Positions 33,739 to 42,768 of a stretch of 64,000 nucleotides of DNA are shown one piece after another. The position numbers and the translations under genes were made by a program. The stretch lies in contig CAJTTZ010000001.1 of NCBI GenBank assembly GCA_910579505.1, forward strand, positions 558,001-622,000. The letters are read 5' to 3'. The DNA is from an uncultured Lachnospiraceae bacterium. GTDB lineage: Bacteria; Bacillota; Clostridia; Lachnospirales; Lachnospiraceae. Positions within the stretch are counted from its first letter, which is position 1; each line of letters starts with the position of its first letter. The notes below the pieces were generated by a model, which saw nothing but the letters and a program-made list of their open reading frames with translations, was not told the DNA's origin and did not search any database.

Positions 33739-35529
33739 CTATGCCCGCATATCAAAAGACGTCCTACTGAGCACCGAAATATTTTTCTGCTGGCTCAACA
33801 GTGTCTGCATAATGGAAGAATCCTCCTCTTCCCCCGCATCCTCTTTCACATGCATCTGCGCTTTCAGCGAGTAGCCCCTGCCTTCCAGTCTCTTATTAAG
33901 AGTATCTATATTTTTCTCAATTAAATCCAGAATACTTTCATCCGCCACCGTAAAATTCGTAGCCACCTGTTTATCCTTCATCGTCACATAGACGTCAAGC
34001 GGACCCAGATGCTCCATATCCAGATGCAGAAGGGCGCTCACCTGTCCGTCCCTCGCAGCCAGATTCTTTTTATTGGTGTATACATAAAGATCGCCATGGG
34101 CATTGTTTCCAAGCATCTTTAAAGGCAGCTGCACATAAGTGTACAGATGATTCATCTGGTTCATAAAATCCACGTTACTCTGGAGATTCTGCACGCTTCT
34201 CGCCACAGGCATATCTCCTTTTCCCGCTGTCTCAAGCGCCTGTGAGAGCCTTGCGGTCTGCTCCCTGATCCGCTCATAAAGCTGCTCAACCTGCTTTTTA
34301 TCCGCCACATTCTGCGGCTCTATCATCCATTGACGTCCGATCTGTTCCTTCAATAACGCTTGAAACTCTTTTCCGCCAAGCAATTTCTGCAGTGCATGCT
34401 CCGGCACCTCTCCCCGGATTGCCTTTGGGATAAGCTGCCTGATTAACTGCAGCACGTCCTTAGGTGAGAGCGTACCGTTTTTCACCTGTGCCGCCATCTC
34501 CTCATTCATGCCAAGCTCCTTAAGTGCATCGCCCAGATGCTGCCACTGTTCCCGGCTCAGCACAAAAGTTCTGCCCTTCCCCTCTGCTGCCGCTGTCGGC
34601 AGCTCCTCTATCGGTACGCCGGCAGGCCGTTCCTGCACCGCGCCTTCCTTTGTCTGCGCCGACTGCCCGTCCGCGGCCGCTGCATCCTGCGGCTGGCCGC
34701 CAGCCACATCTTCCGCCCGGGATGATTCCGCACCTTCCCCATTGCCGGGTACCGTCTGGGACACATCTCCTGTCTGGGACGCCTCCTCCTTCGGCTGTAC
34801 GACAACTGTTCCGTCCTCCCCGGCTCCTGCTTCCGTAAAAATGTCGATGACTGCCTGGTAAAAGGCATAAGCACGCTCGCTCTGGCCGCTGTTTACCAGC
34901 TCCATAAACGCTTTCGGCAGCCCCTCCATAATCGTCTCCGCGCTCCCAAGTATCTGATGGTTTGCGTTCCTGTACTGCTCAAACTGCTCAATATTTGCCT
35001 CCGTCACAGGCAGCCCCAGTCTCGTCATCTGTATAATGGATGTGGGATCTTTTCCTGGAAAATCCATGAGTAATCTGCTCATATTCAGGATCGACTCCTT
35101 ATCTATGGGCATCCCCTCCTCCATCATCCTTGCCACCATCTCTATATTTTCGGCGGTTTCCGGCAGTCCGGCCGCTGTGAGTGCACGCAGTATGGTCGCT
35201 GTGTTTGCCGTGTTGGTATAAAGCGGCGCGAGGGCCATAAAGGAACTGCTGTTAGCTTTGACTTCAAAACTCATCATCTGTCCCAGAGCCAGATTTACGC
35301 TTTTGTCAATTTTCGCATTGATGGCAAAGTCCTGTGCCAGCTCGATCTGCACAGAATTGCCGTCTCTGCTCACCACCGTTCCCTGCAGCGTCTGCCCCGG
35401 CTTCAGGGCGCGCACCTCGCTTTGCAGCTGCCTGATCCGCTCCCCTTTTCCCATGGTATCCGATACCCTTACCGTATCGTTCGCCTTCACCCTCTGATTA
35501 TCTTTCTTAAAAACACTTCCCAGATTCAA
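33739..35529 (-). CDS. FliK-like (YlqG-type) protein
   Basis: About 596 residues. The start is placed at TTG 35527-35529, two bases after the rnhB stop and preceded by GAGGTG; an in-frame ATG at 35580 would overlap rnhB by 49 bases. The N-terminal part has a small beta-rich segment (GQTLQGTVVSRDGNSVQIEL). A helical region and a low-complexity Glu/Ala/Gln stretch (about 260-330) follow. The C-terminal Flg_hook domain (about 480-580) contains LLHLDMEHLGPLDVYVTMKD. No signal peptide or membrane segment. It pairs with the FlhB-C gene; the function outside flagella is unknown. Confidence 0.82.
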   Translation of the reverse strand: MNLGSVFKKDNQRVKANDTVRVSDTMGKGERIRQLQSEVRALKPGQTLQGTVVSRDGNSVQIELAQDFAINAKIDKSVNLALGQMMSFEVKANSSSFMALAPLYTNTANTATILRALTAAGLPETAENIEMVARMMEEGMPIDKESILNMSRLLMDFPGKDPTSIIQMTRLGLPVTEANIEQFEQYRNANHQILGSAETIMEGLPKAFMELVNSGQSERAYAFYQAVIDIFTEAGAGEDGTVVVQPKEEASQTGDVSQTVPGNGEGAESSRAEDVAGGQPQDAAAADGQSAQTKEGAVQERPAGVPIEELPTAAAEGKGRTFVLSREQWQHLGDALKELGMNEEMAAQVKNGTLSPKDVLQLIRQLIPKAIRGEVPEHALQKLLGGKEFQALLKEQIGRQWMIEPQNVADKKQVEQLYERIREQTARLSQALETAGKGDMPVARSVQNLQSNVDFMNQMNHLYTYVQLPLKMLGNNAHGDLYVYTNKKNLAARDGQVSALLHLDMEHLGPLDVYVTMKDKQVATNFTVADESILDLIEKNIDTLNKRLEGRGYSLKAQMHVKEDAGEEEDSSIMQTLLSQQKNISVLSRTSFDMRA

Positions 35530-35531
35530 CC

Positions 35532-36296
35532 TTACACCTCGCAAAAGTTTTTGATAAAAGATTTTCTGTGAATGGGACACGGTCCGTATTTCTGAAGCGC
35601 GTCAATATGCGCCTGCGCCCCATATCCCTTATTTGAGGCAAATCCGTACATCGGATAGACCTCGTCATAGCGCACCATCAGCCGGTCCCTCGTCACCTTC
35701 GCGACAATGCTTGCCGCACCGATGGAGATACTCTTTGCGTCCCCTTTTATGATAGGGACCTGACGTATGGAAATTTGCGGTATGGTTACCGCATCGTTCA
35801 ATAAAATATCAGGTATTACCGACAGTTCCCCGACTGCCTCGCGCATCGCCTCGTAAGTTGCCTGCAGAATATTAATCTCGTCGATCCGCTCCGGCGTGCT
35901 GTAACCCAGGCCCACAGCCACCGCTTTTTCCATGATGACCTCATATAACTCTTCTCTCTTTTTTTCGGAGAGTTTCTTGGAATCATTGATATATAAAATA
36001 TCACAATCTTTCGGTAAAATTACCGCTCCGGCCACCACAGGGCCGGCAAGGGGACCTCTGCCCACCTCGTCAATACCGCAGATATAGGCGTATGTAGCAT
36101 ATTCTCTCTCGTAACGCTTTAGTGCCTCTGTCCTTTCTATCTCTTTTTCATAGGCAAGAAGCCGTTTCTTCGCCTTGGTAATTTCCGCCTTTACGCCTGC
36201 CCTCCCATCCTGCTCATATGCCAAAAACAAAGCAGGCAGCTCCGTGATAGCCGCCGCCTGCAATTTTTCTCTGATTATACTGATATTTTCCGCCAT
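35532..36296 (-). CDS. rnhB: Ribonuclease HII
   Basis: 254 residues, removing RNA from RNA-DNA hybrids. The catalytic motif YICGIDEVGRGPLAGPVVAGA (Asp-Glu), KKLSEKKRE and the second Asp region GDAKSISIGAASIVAKVTRD are intact. An N-terminal helical extension of about 70 residues precedes the core. The ATG at 36294-36296 has AGGAG 10 bases upstream; the frame stays open to 36518, but that part overlaps lepB. Confidence 0.96.
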   Translation of the reverse strand: MAENISIIREKLQAAAITELPALFLAYEQDGRAGVKAEITKAKKRLLAYEKEIERTEALKRYEREYATYAYICGIDEVGRGPLAGPVVAGAVILPKDCDILYINDSKKLSEKKREELYEVIMEKAVAVGLGYSTPERIDEINILQATYEAMREAVGELSVIPDILLNDAVTIPQISIRQVPIIKGDAKSISIGAASIVAKVTRDRLMVRYDEVYPMYGFASNKGYGAQAHIDALQKYGPCPIHRKSFIKNFCEV

Positions 36297-36324
36297 CGTC
36301 TTCCTGCTCCTGTAAGCGTTTCCA

Positions 36325-36864
36325 TTAACGGTGCTTGACAAACCCGATCTTATTAAGCGGCCAGATACGAAGCCACGCCCTGCCGATGATATCCTCCCTC
36401 TTGATATTGCCCACAGAAGGATCTCTGCCGTCAACGCTGTTATTTCTGTTATCCCCCAGAACGAAGTACTCGTCCTCTCCCAGTTCGACAGGCTCATACG
36501 CCCTGCCGGGATTGACAATCACTTCCCTGCCGTAGGATTCATCAATCACCTCGCCGTCCACATAAATATTTCCCTCCTCGTCGATCTGCACCGTCTCGCC
36601 GGGCAGGCCGATAATCCGTTTGATGAGAAAGGTTTCCTCCTCCTGCAAAAGCGGAAAGACGATAATGTCATAGCGTTCAGGATCATGGAAACGATAGCTC
36701 AGCTTATCCACAATCAGGTTATCCGCCGTACTGAACGTCGGTTCCATGGAACTCCCCTGTACCTGTGTCCTCTGCCCCACAAAATGAATCACCAGATAGA
36801 CAATACACAAAACGCCCAGCAGATACAGACTGGTATTTAAGATTTCACGCAGTACCTTCTTCAC
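36325..36864 (-). CDS. lepB: Signal peptidase I, copy 1
   Basis: 179 residues with one N-terminal membrane helix (about 10-30). Catalytic Ser in VQGSSMEPTF and Lys in FLIKRIIGLPGETVQI, with the C-terminal YFVLGDNRNNSVDGRDPSVG box. It cleaves signal peptides of Sec substrates. The start is taken as GTG 36862-36864, sharing GTGA with the rbgA stop and preceded by GGAGGAAG; an ATG ten codons earlier lies inside rbgA. A second paralogue lies two genes away at 37749. Confidence 0.94.
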   Translation of the reverse strand: MKKVLREILNTSLYLLGVLCIVYLVIHFVGQRTQVQGSSMEPTFSTADNLIVDKLSYRFHDPERYDIIVFPLLQEEETFLIKRIIGLPGETVQIDEEGNIYVDGEVIDESYGREVIVNPGRAYEPVELGEDEYFVLGDNRNNSVDGRDPSVGNIKREDIIGRAWLRIWPLNKIGFVKHR

Positions 36865-37736
36865 TTTTGCTCTTCCTCCTGCAATTCCCCACATGTTTCC
36901 AATGTAATTCTTCCAATCCTGCCGCTTCTGAAATCATCAACCAGAAGAGCCGCCGCTTTCTCATAATCAGGCTCCTGCCCTTTTTTATAACATTTGCGTT
37001 TCTCGCAGATACGGTCAAGCGCCTGTAAGGGCGTAAGCGCCTCTTTCGGTTCCTCGATCTGGTAGCGGTCAAGAAGCGGTTCTGTGTAATGCTCCAGAAG
37101 ATATGCCAGCAGCTCCTGCGCCAGCTCCGTCATCTGCAGTATTTCGTCATTCATGGAACCGATCATGGCAAGCCGCTTTCCGACTTCCTCGCTCTCGAAC
37201 TTCGGCCACAGAATACCCGGGGTATCTAAAAGCTCCAAATCCTTATTGAGCCTGATCCACTGTTTTCCCTTTGTCACACCCGGCTTATTTCCCGTTTTCG
37301 CACAGGCCTTGCCGGCAAAAGAATTGATAAACGTGGATTTCCCAACATTGGGAATGCCGACTACAATTGCCCTGACAGGACGGTTTTTGATGCCGCGCTT
37401 TCTATCCCGCTCGATCTTCTCCCGGCACGCTTCCTGCACCTTGGGCTGGATTGCCTTAAGTCCCTGCCCAGTCTTCGCATTGACCTCCAGAACATGGAAA
37501 CCGCGTGCCCTAAAATATGCCATCCAGCGCCTATTCTCTGCAGGATCCGCCAGATCCGACTTATTCAGGAGAATCAGCCGGGATTTGTTTTTTCCCAGTT
37601 CATCAATATCCGGGTTCCTGCTGGAAAGCGGAATCCGCGCATCCACCAGCTCGATCACCAGATCTATGAGACTGATATTTTCCTGCATCATGCGCTTCGC
37701 CTTCGTCATGTGCCCCGGATACCACTGATAATTCAT
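36861..37736 (-). CDS. rbgA: Ribosome biogenesis GTPase YlqF/RbgA
   Basis: 291 residues with the circularly permuted G motifs in the order G4 (LNKSDLAD), G1 (GIPNVGKST), G3 (DTPGI), preceded by the typical YPGHMTKAKRMM. RbgA drives late 50S assembly. The C-terminal ANTAR-like helical region is present. It lies between two signal peptidase genes, translationally coupled to the downstream one. Confidence 0.96.
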   Translation of the reverse strand: MNYQWYPGHMTKAKRMMQENISLIDLVIELVDARIPLSSRNPDIDELGKNKSRLILLNKSDLADPAENRRWMAYFRARGFHVLEVNAKTGQGLKAIQPKVQEACREKIERDRKRGIKNRPVRAIVVGIPNVGKSTFINSFAGKACAKTGNKPGVTKGKQWIRLNKDLELLDTPGILWPKFESEEVGKRLAMIGSMNDEILQMTELAQELLAYLLEHYTEPLLDRYQIEEPKEALTPLQALDRICEKRKCYKKGQEPDYEKAAALLVDDFRSGRIGRITLETCGELQEEEQK

Positions 37737-37748
37737 ACTTAATCCTTT

Positions 37749-38333
37749 CTATTCAATCAACCCCATGGACTCGTCTTCCACTGCCATATGGAACCACGCC
37801 TTGCCGACAATCGTATCTTTTGCGACCGCACCGATATTGCCTGACCGGCTGTCCTCACTGCTGTTTCTGTTATCACCCAGTACAAAAAATTCATCGTTTT
37901 CAAGAAGCAGCTCATTGCGTGCAATACCCGGATCTATCATCTTGTCAAACTGCTCGTTTTCCGACAGCATCACCCCGTCTATGTACACATTTCCCTCTTT
38001 GATCTGCACTGTCTCGCCCGGCAGCCCCACCACACGTTTCACATAATAGTGGGAGTTCTTATTATTATTTGGCAAAAAGACCACCACATCGCCCCGTTTG
38101 GGTGTAGAAATGCGGTAAAGAATGCGGTTCATCAAAATTTCCTGTCCGTTGTGCAGGGCCGGCTCCATGGAATCGCCGACCACGCTGGTTCGCATCCCTA
38201 TGGAAAAGACGAGAACAAAAGCCAAAAAAACGGCGACCGCGCCGCCAACAAGCAGCTCCACCACATCCTTTAGGAGTCTCGGATCAAGCCTTTTCTTTTT
38301 CTGATAAAAGGTTAAACCTTTTCGTCTCGCCAT
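37749..38333 (-). CDS. lepB: Signal peptidase I, copy 2
   Basis: 194 residues. Basic N-terminus (MARRKGLTFYQKKKRL), one membrane helix (about 28-48), catalytic Ser in VVGDSMEPAL and Lys in YYVKRVVGLPGETVQI, then FFVLGDNRNSSEDSRSGNIG. Only about half of its residues match copy 1, so this is an old duplication rather than a recent one. It is the first gene of lepB-rbgA-lepB-rnhB. Confidence 0.94.
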   Translation of the reverse strand: MARRKGLTFYQKKKRLDPRLLKDVVELLVGGAVAVFLAFVLVFSIGMRTSVVGDSMEPALHNGQEILMNRILYRISTPKRGDVVVFLPNNNKNSHYYVKRVVGLPGETVQIKEGNVYIDGVMLSENEQFDKMIDPGIARNELLLENDEFFVLGDNRNSSEDSRSGNIGAVAKDTIVGKAWFHMAVEDESMGLIE

Positions 38334-38358
38334 TGTGTATACTCCATCGTACGCGAAA

Positions 38359-38390
38359 GCAGATACCCCGAATTACTCTGAGGTATCTGC
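38359..38390 (-). terminator. Hairpin after rplS
   Basis: GCAGATACC pairs with GGTATCTGC (9 bp, 14-base loop), and GCGAAAG / CTTTCGC extends it outwards with a bulge. It lies between the rplS stop and lepB. The T run is weak, so some read-through into lepB is possible. Confidence 0.55.
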
Positions 38391-38407
38391 TCCATCATCA
38401 CTTTCGC

Positions 38408-38755
38408 TTATTTAACCAGTTCTTTCACTTTAGCTTTCTTACCGACGCGATCTCTCAGGTAATTCAGTTTAGCACGTCTTACCTTACCTCTTCTGACAAC
38501 CTCAACCTTCTCCACATTCGGGGAATGCATCGGCCAAGTCTTCTCAACGCCTACGCCGTTTGATACCTTACGCACTGTGAAGGTTGTTCTGTTGCCGCCG
38601 CCCTGAATCTTCAAAACGGTTCCCTCGAACACCTGAATTCTCTCGCGGTTACCTTCCTTGATCTTGCCGTACACCTTGACGGTATCGCCTACATGGAAGT
38701 CGCTCAAATTCTCCTTTAACTGTTCCGCCTCGATTTCTCTGATGATGTCGTTCAT
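38408..38755 (-). CDS. rplS: Ribosomal protein bL19
   Basis: 115 residues, the normal length. Family motifs FHVGDTVKVYGKIKEGNRERIQVFEGTV and RRAKLNYLRDRVGKKAKVKE are intact. It sits at the 30S-50S interface. It has its own promoter and a structured leader. The ATG follows AGGAGGAG. Confidence 0.97.
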   Translation of the reverse strand: MNDIIREIEAEQLKENLSDFHVGDTVKVYGKIKEGNRERIQVFEGTVLKIQGGGNRTTFTVRKVSNGVGVEKTWPMHSPNVEKVEVVRRGKVRRAKLNYLRDRVGKKAKVKELVK

Positions 38756-38766
38756 AATTCTCCTCC

Positions 38767-38825
38767 TGATATGCTCCGGATGTTCTTAATACGTCTGTAG
38801 CAGAGGACCATCCTTCTTCACAACA
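38767..38825 (-). promoter_or_regulatory. Putative L19 autoregulatory leader
   Basis: The short 5' untranslated region of rplS folds with GGATG (38809-38813) pairing to CATCC (38778-38782), enclosing CTCTGCTACAGACG, and ends just before the ribosome site. The layout resembles the Firmicutes L19 leader family by which bL19 represses its own mRNA. I could not align it to the family model. Confidence 0.45.
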
Positions 38826-38830
38826 TTTAT

Positions 38831-38859
38831 AATTTAACATACAACGGGCATAAATGCAA
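38831..38859 (-). promoter_or_regulatory. Promoter of rplS
   Basis: Minus strand TTGCAT (38854-38859), 17-base spacer, TAAATT (38831-38836). It lies in the trmD-rplS gap. Confidence 0.65.
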
Positions 38860-38905
38860 GCCCCTGTTTTGATTTTGCCGCTTTGCCGGATCGGATTTGC
38901 AGCTG

Positions 38906-39637
38906 TCACTTCCGCCGCTTTTTCTCAGCCGGCGGGTGCGCCTCCATATATTTCCCATAGAGATCCGGCCTTCTCTCCTTAGTCCGAAGAATCGCCTGCT
39001 CCAGCCTCCATGCGTCCACTTTCGCATGATCGCCCGACAGCAGAATCTCCGGCACCCGTTTCCCGTGCCAGATCTCCGGCCGGGAATACTGAGGATATTC
39101 TAAAAGCCCGTCCCCGAAGGACTCCGTTTCTGCAGACTCCCCGTTGTGCAGGACGCCGGGCACCAGTCTTGCAATGGCGTCCACCATGACCATAGCCGCC
39201 AGCTCTCCCCCAGTGAGCACATAGTCCCCCAGGGAGATTTCATCCGTGACGATCTCCTCCAGCACCCGCTCGTCGATTCCCTCATAGTGACCGCACAGAA
39301 AGATCAGTTCCTCCTCCGCGGACAGCTCCTTTGCCATCTCCTGATGAAACGGTTTCCCCTGCGGGGTGACATAGATGACACGTCTGGGTTTATCCTGACC
39401 AATCCGGTCAACAATCGACTGGCACGCGTCATAAACCGGCTGCGCCTGCATCAGCATCCCCGCACCGCCCCCGTAAGTGTAATCGTCCACCTTTCCGTGC
39501 TTATCCGTCGTAAAATCCCGGATATTTACCGCTTCTATACATATATCGCCCCTGTCCGCCGCCCTGCCGAGAATGCTTGTGTGCAGTCCCTGCATGACCA
39601 TGTCGGGAAACAAGGTCAGAATATGGAAATTCACCAT
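38906..39637 (-). CDS. trmD: tRNA (guanine-N1-)-methyltransferase
   Basis: 243 residues. Makes m1G37 in tRNAs reading CNN codons. The trefoil-knot SAM site LTGGELAAMVMVDAIARLVPGVL, the N-terminal LTLFPDM and DDYTYGGGAGMLMQ are as expected. It follows rimM by 70 bases, the usual rimM-trmD order. Confidence 0.97.
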   Translation of the reverse strand: MVNFHILTLFPDMVMQGLHTSILGRAADRGDICIEAVNIRDFTTDKHGKVDDYTYGGGAGMLMQAQPVYDACQSIVDRIGQDKPRRVIYVTPQGKPFHQEMAKELSAEEELIFLCGHYEGIDERVLEEIVTDEISLGDYVLTGGELAAMVMVDAIARLVPGVLHNGESAETESFGDGLLEYPQYSRPEIWHGKRVPEILLSGDHAKVDAWRLEQAILRTKERRPDLYGKYMEAHPPAEKKRRK

Positions 39638-39706
39638 ACTACATCCTCCAAATGCCGCGCCATCTGTCTCATACGCGCAGCACCTTACCCGCTATTTGTG
39701 ACAACG

Positions 39707-40228
39707 TTATGAAAGAAGTCCGTCCATAACGTGAATTTCCATCACATGCCTGTCTATGTCAATATTTGTAATGCACTCCCTGATCGCGGGAAGCAGGACT
39801 TCTTTCCCGTCACCAAGGCTTACCACATACACGTCATTGGCGCCGGTTGCAAGCACTTCTTTCAAAATGCCGAAGTCTTCCCCCGTATCCGTCACGACAC
39901 GCATACCGATCATATCCGCCACGAAATACTCATCCTTCTTTAACCTGACCGCCTTGTCACGGGTCACAAGAAGCTTTCCCTGCTTATATTTCTCCACGTC
40001 GTTGATGGAATCATATCCCCTGAATTTCAGTATCACAAACTGCTTAAAGAACTTGACGCCCTCGATCTCCATGGAAAGACGTTCTCTCCCTGTGTCCAGA
40101 ATGACCTCTTTCAGCTTCTTAAAGCGGTTCGCGTCGTCCGTGGTGGGAAACACCTTTACCTCGCCCCGGATTCCGTGTGTCTGCGTAATCACGCCTACCT
40201 GTAACTCGTCATTTCTCTCTGTTCCCAC
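39707..40228 (-). CDS. rimM: 16S rRNA processing protein RimM
   Basis: 173 residues; helps 30S head maturation through uS19. N-terminal LQVGVITQTHGIRGEVKVFP is the family signature; the C-terminal PRC-barrel contains GKEVLLPAIRECITNIDI. The start is GTG (40226-40228), with AGGGAG 9 bases upstream. Confidence 0.95.
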   Translation of the reverse strand: MGTERNDELQVGVITQTHGIRGEVKVFPTTDDANRFKKLKEVILDTGRERLSMEIEGVKFFKQFVILKFRGYDSINDVEKYKQGKLLVTRDKAVRLKKDEYFVADMIGMRVVTDTGEDFGILKEVLATGANDVYVVSLGDGKEVLLPAIRECITNIDIDRHVMEIHVMDGLLS

Positions 40229-40261
40229 AAGCCGTTACTCCCTGTCTTTTTTTCCGTCACA

Positions 40262-40291
40262 AAGACCCCACAGGGAAATCCGTGGGGTCCT
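40262..40291 (-). terminator. Hairpin between khpA and rimM
   Basis: GACCCCAC pairs with GTGGGGTC around a 10-base loop, with A- and T-rich flanks. It may terminate partly or separate rimM-trmD from the ffh-rpsP-khpA transcript. Confidence 0.55.
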
Positions 40292-40295
40292 TTTG

Positions 40296-40523
40296 TCAGA
40301 TGATCTCTACATCCACTCTCTTATTGTCCTTAGATGACGCCGCCTTGACAACAGAGCGGATCGCCTTTGCGATACGTCCCTGCTTGCCAATGACCTTTCC
40401 CATATCTGAGGGCGCCACATGGAGTTCCACGGTAATATTCTTACCTTCCTCCTTCTGTGTCACCACCACTTCGTCCGGGTTTTCCACAAGAGCTTTTGCG
40501 ATCACTTCTACCAATTCTTTCAT
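40296..40523 (-). CDS. khpA: KH-domain RNA-binding protein KhpA
   Basis: 75 residues, one KH domain with the GKQGR-type loop in DMGKVIGKQGRIAKAIRSVVK. KhpA pairs with KhpB in RNA binding and cell-size control in Firmicutes. It lies between rpsP and rimM, its conserved position. The ATG follows GGAGG. Confidence 0.95.
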   Translation of the reverse strand: MKELVEVIAKALVENPDEVVVTQKEEGKNITVELHVAPSDMGKVIGKQGRIAKAIRSVVKAASSKDNKRVDVEII

Positions 40524-40553
40524 AGTCCACCTCCAAAAGCGACCTGGGCCCTC

Positions 40554-40799
40554 TTATTTTGTCACGCCTACCGTCTTGAAGATTCTGCTCACAATCTCTG
40601 TGGGCTGTGCGCCGTTAGCGAGCCACTTCTTTGCCTCTTCCTCATTTACCTTGTAGGTGCTGGGATCCGTATTGGGATCGTAAGTGCCGATCTCCGCGAT
40701 GCATCTGCCATCTCTGGGGGATCTGGAATCTGCTACTACAATTCTGTAGAAAGGATGTTTCTTCTGTCCCATTCTTCTCAATCTGATCTTAACTGCCAT
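40554..40799 (-). CDS. rpsP: Ribosomal protein bS16
   Basis: 81 residues beginning MAVKIRLRRMGQKKHPFYRIVVADSR, the standard bS16 N-terminus. A small-subunit assembly protein. It follows ffh by 45 bases in the same transcript. Confidence 0.97.
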   Translation of the reverse strand: MAVKIRLRRMGQKKHPFYRIVVADSRSPRDGRCIAEIGTYDPNTDPSTYKVNEEEAKKWLANGAQPTEIVSRIFKTVGVTK

Positions 40800-40844
40800 T
40801 TCTTCTGCCTCCTGTAAATAATAATGTATTTTTTATTTGAAACC

Positions 40845-42212
40845 CTAAAATGGGAATTTCATACCGCCTAAGCCCCCGAACATACCGCGGCCTTTCTTGC
40901 CGCCCATCATACCGGGTATCTGTTTCATCATTTTCTGTGACTGCTCAAACTGCTTGATAAAGCGGTTGACCACCGCAATATCCACCCCTGCCCCCTTGGC
41001 AATGCGCCCTTTCCTGCTCGGATTTAAGAGCTTGGGATTCTGCCTCTCCTGGGGCGTCATGCTAAGGACAATCGCCTCCATACGGGCAAGCTGCTTTTCA
41101 TCCACAGCAGACTCGATATCCGCCATCTGCTTTCCCATACCGGGCATCATGCTCAAAATCCCGGAAAGCCCGCCCATGTTGCGCATCTGTTTCATGCTCT
41201 CCAGATAGTCCTCGAAATCAAACTTGCCCTTTTTCATGCGGGCAGCCATTTCTTTTTCTTTGTCTTCGTCTATATCAATATTCTGCTGCGCCTTCTCGAT
41301 CAGCGTGAGCACATCGCCCATGCCCAGAATCCGGTTCGCCATGCGGTCCGGGTAAAACTGCTCCAGATCGGAAAGCTTCTCACCCATACCGATAAAGAGA
41401 ATCGGCTTTCCCGTGACAGCCTTGATGGAAAGCGCCGCGCCGCCTCTGGAATCACCGTCCATCTTGGACAGGATCACGCCGTCCACGCCAACCTTTTCAT
41501 CAAAATCCTTCGCCACATTGACAGCGTCCTGACCTGTCATGGCATCCACCACCAGAAGCGTCTGGTGCACGTCCACATTTTCCTTGATCTCTATCAGCTC
41601 CGCCATCATCTCTTCGTCTATATGCAGACGGCCTGCCGTATCTAAAATCACCACGTTATGGCCGTTCTTCTGGGCGTGTTCTATCGCCGCTTTCGCGATA
41701 TTGACCGGCTTATGGTTTTCCCCCATGGAGAAAACGTCCACCTGCTGTTTTTCGCCGTTTACCTGCAGCTGCTTGATTGCCGCAGGCCGGTAAACGTCAC
41801 AGGCGACAAGAAGGGGCTTTTTCCCTTTTAATTTCACCTTCCCCGCAATCTTCGCCGTGGTGGTTGTTTTTCCCGCGCCCTGCAGACCGCACATCATAAT
41901 GACCGTGATCGCCTTTCCCGGCTGCATGGTGATCTCCGTGGTCTCTGATCCCATCAGGGACACCATTTCCTCATTCACGATCTTAATAACCATCTGTCCC
42001 GGATTTAAGCCGTTTAGCACATCCGCGCCGACAGCCCGCGCTTCCACGGACTTCACAAACTGTTTAACCACCTTGAAGTTGACGTCCGCCTCAAGAAGCG
42101 CCATCTTAACCTCTTTTAAAGCGGTCTTGACATCCTCCTCCGTGAGACGCCCCTTGCTTCTCAGATTCTTAAATACATTCTGCAGTTTATCTGTCAGACT
42201 CTCAAACGCCAT
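40845..42212 (-). CDS. ffh: Signal recognition particle protein Ffh
   Basis: 455 residues. N and G domains with P-loop GLQGAGKTTTTAKIA, DTAGR and TKMDG-like SKMDGDSRGG; the methionine-rich M domain (about 300-440, GGLSGILSMMPGMGKQ) binds SRP RNA and signal sequences. A Gly/Met-rich tail ends in KFPF. It forms an operon with ylxM upstream. Its receptor ftsY is at 60203. Confidence 0.97.
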   Translation of the reverse strand: MAFESLTDKLQNVFKNLRSKGRLTEEDVKTALKEVKMALLEADVNFKVVKQFVKSVEARAVGADVLNGLNPGQMVIKIVNEEMVSLMGSETTEITMQPGKAITVIMMCGLQGAGKTTTTAKIAGKVKLKGKKPLLVACDVYRPAAIKQLQVNGEKQQVDVFSMGENHKPVNIAKAAIEHAQKNGHNVVILDTAGRLHIDEEMMAELIEIKENVDVHQTLLVVDAMTGQDAVNVAKDFDEKVGVDGVILSKMDGDSRGGAALSIKAVTGKPILFIGMGEKLSDLEQFYPDRMANRILGMGDVLTLIEKAQQNIDIDEDKEKEMAARMKKGKFDFEDYLESMKQMRNMGGLSGILSMMPGMGKQMADIESAVDEKQLARMEAIVLSMTPQERQNPKLLNPSRKGRIAKGAGVDIAVVNRFIKQFEQSQKMMKQIPGMMGGKKGRGMFGGLGGMKFPF

Positions 42213-42297
42213 CTGATCTTACGCCTTTCTGCCAAATACAGCGACACACCTTTTTTCAAAAATCCCTTTGACGGATACGGACCTGCCGCACACAAAA

Positions 42298-42651
42298 CTA
42301 CAGTTCCTGCATGATCCTTGCCGACAATTCCCTGATCTGCGAGCCGTAAGACGCCGGTTCTGCCATTTCCCCACTCTCATACTGCTCAGAAAGGCGGTTG
42401 ATCTGCGCGATCTTCTCCTTGATGCTCGTAAACCTCGCCACCAGTTTCAGCTTCTCCTCATATCCGAGAAGCGTCCTGTCACAGCGTTTCACAATATCGT
42501 GCACCGCCTGCCTGCTGATCCCCTGTGCCTCCGCGATCTCTCCCAGGGAAAGGTTCTCATACACAACGCTCTCGTAAATCTCCTGCTGGTGTCCAGTCAG
42601 CAGTTCCCCATAGAAATCATACAATAAACCCTGTTCTACGATCTTTTCCAT
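42298..42651 (-). CDS. ylxM: YlxM (UPF0122) SRP-associated regulator
   Basis: 117 residues with a sigma-4-like helix-turn-helix (about 15-75): LLTGHQQEIYESVVYENLSLGEIAEAQGISRQAVHDIVKR. YlxM proteins stimulate SRP GTPase activity in streptococci. It is the first gene of the ylxM-ffh-rpsP operon, with the promoter at 42740-42768. Confidence 0.94.
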   Translation of the reverse strand: MEKIVEQGLLYDFYGELLTGHQQEIYESVVYENLSLGEIAEAQGISRQAVHDIVKRCDRTLLGYEEKLKLVARFTSIKEKIAQINRLSEQYESGEMAEPASYGSQIRELSARIMQEL

Positions 42652-42739
42652 GCTTTCACCACTCCTGCGCCGTTTCTGTCATGGCTTTGCCAGGACGGCA
42701 CATCAATGAAATATAAGGCAGACGACCGCCGACTTTTGC

Positions 42740-42768
42740 ATTTTACAATAGGAAAAGCGCTGTGTCAA
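42740..42768 (-). promoter_or_regulatory. Promoter of the ylxM-ffh operon
   Basis: Minus strand TTGACA (42763-42768), 17-base spacer, TAAAAT (42740-42745). The -35 box lies within a perfect 12-bp inverted repeat (42758-42789). Confidence 0.75.

Noticed and set aside
36297..36518. Longer N-terminus of ribonuclease HII
   Set aside because: These codons overlap lepB in another frame and show no conservation pattern; the ATG at 36296 has a good ribosome site.
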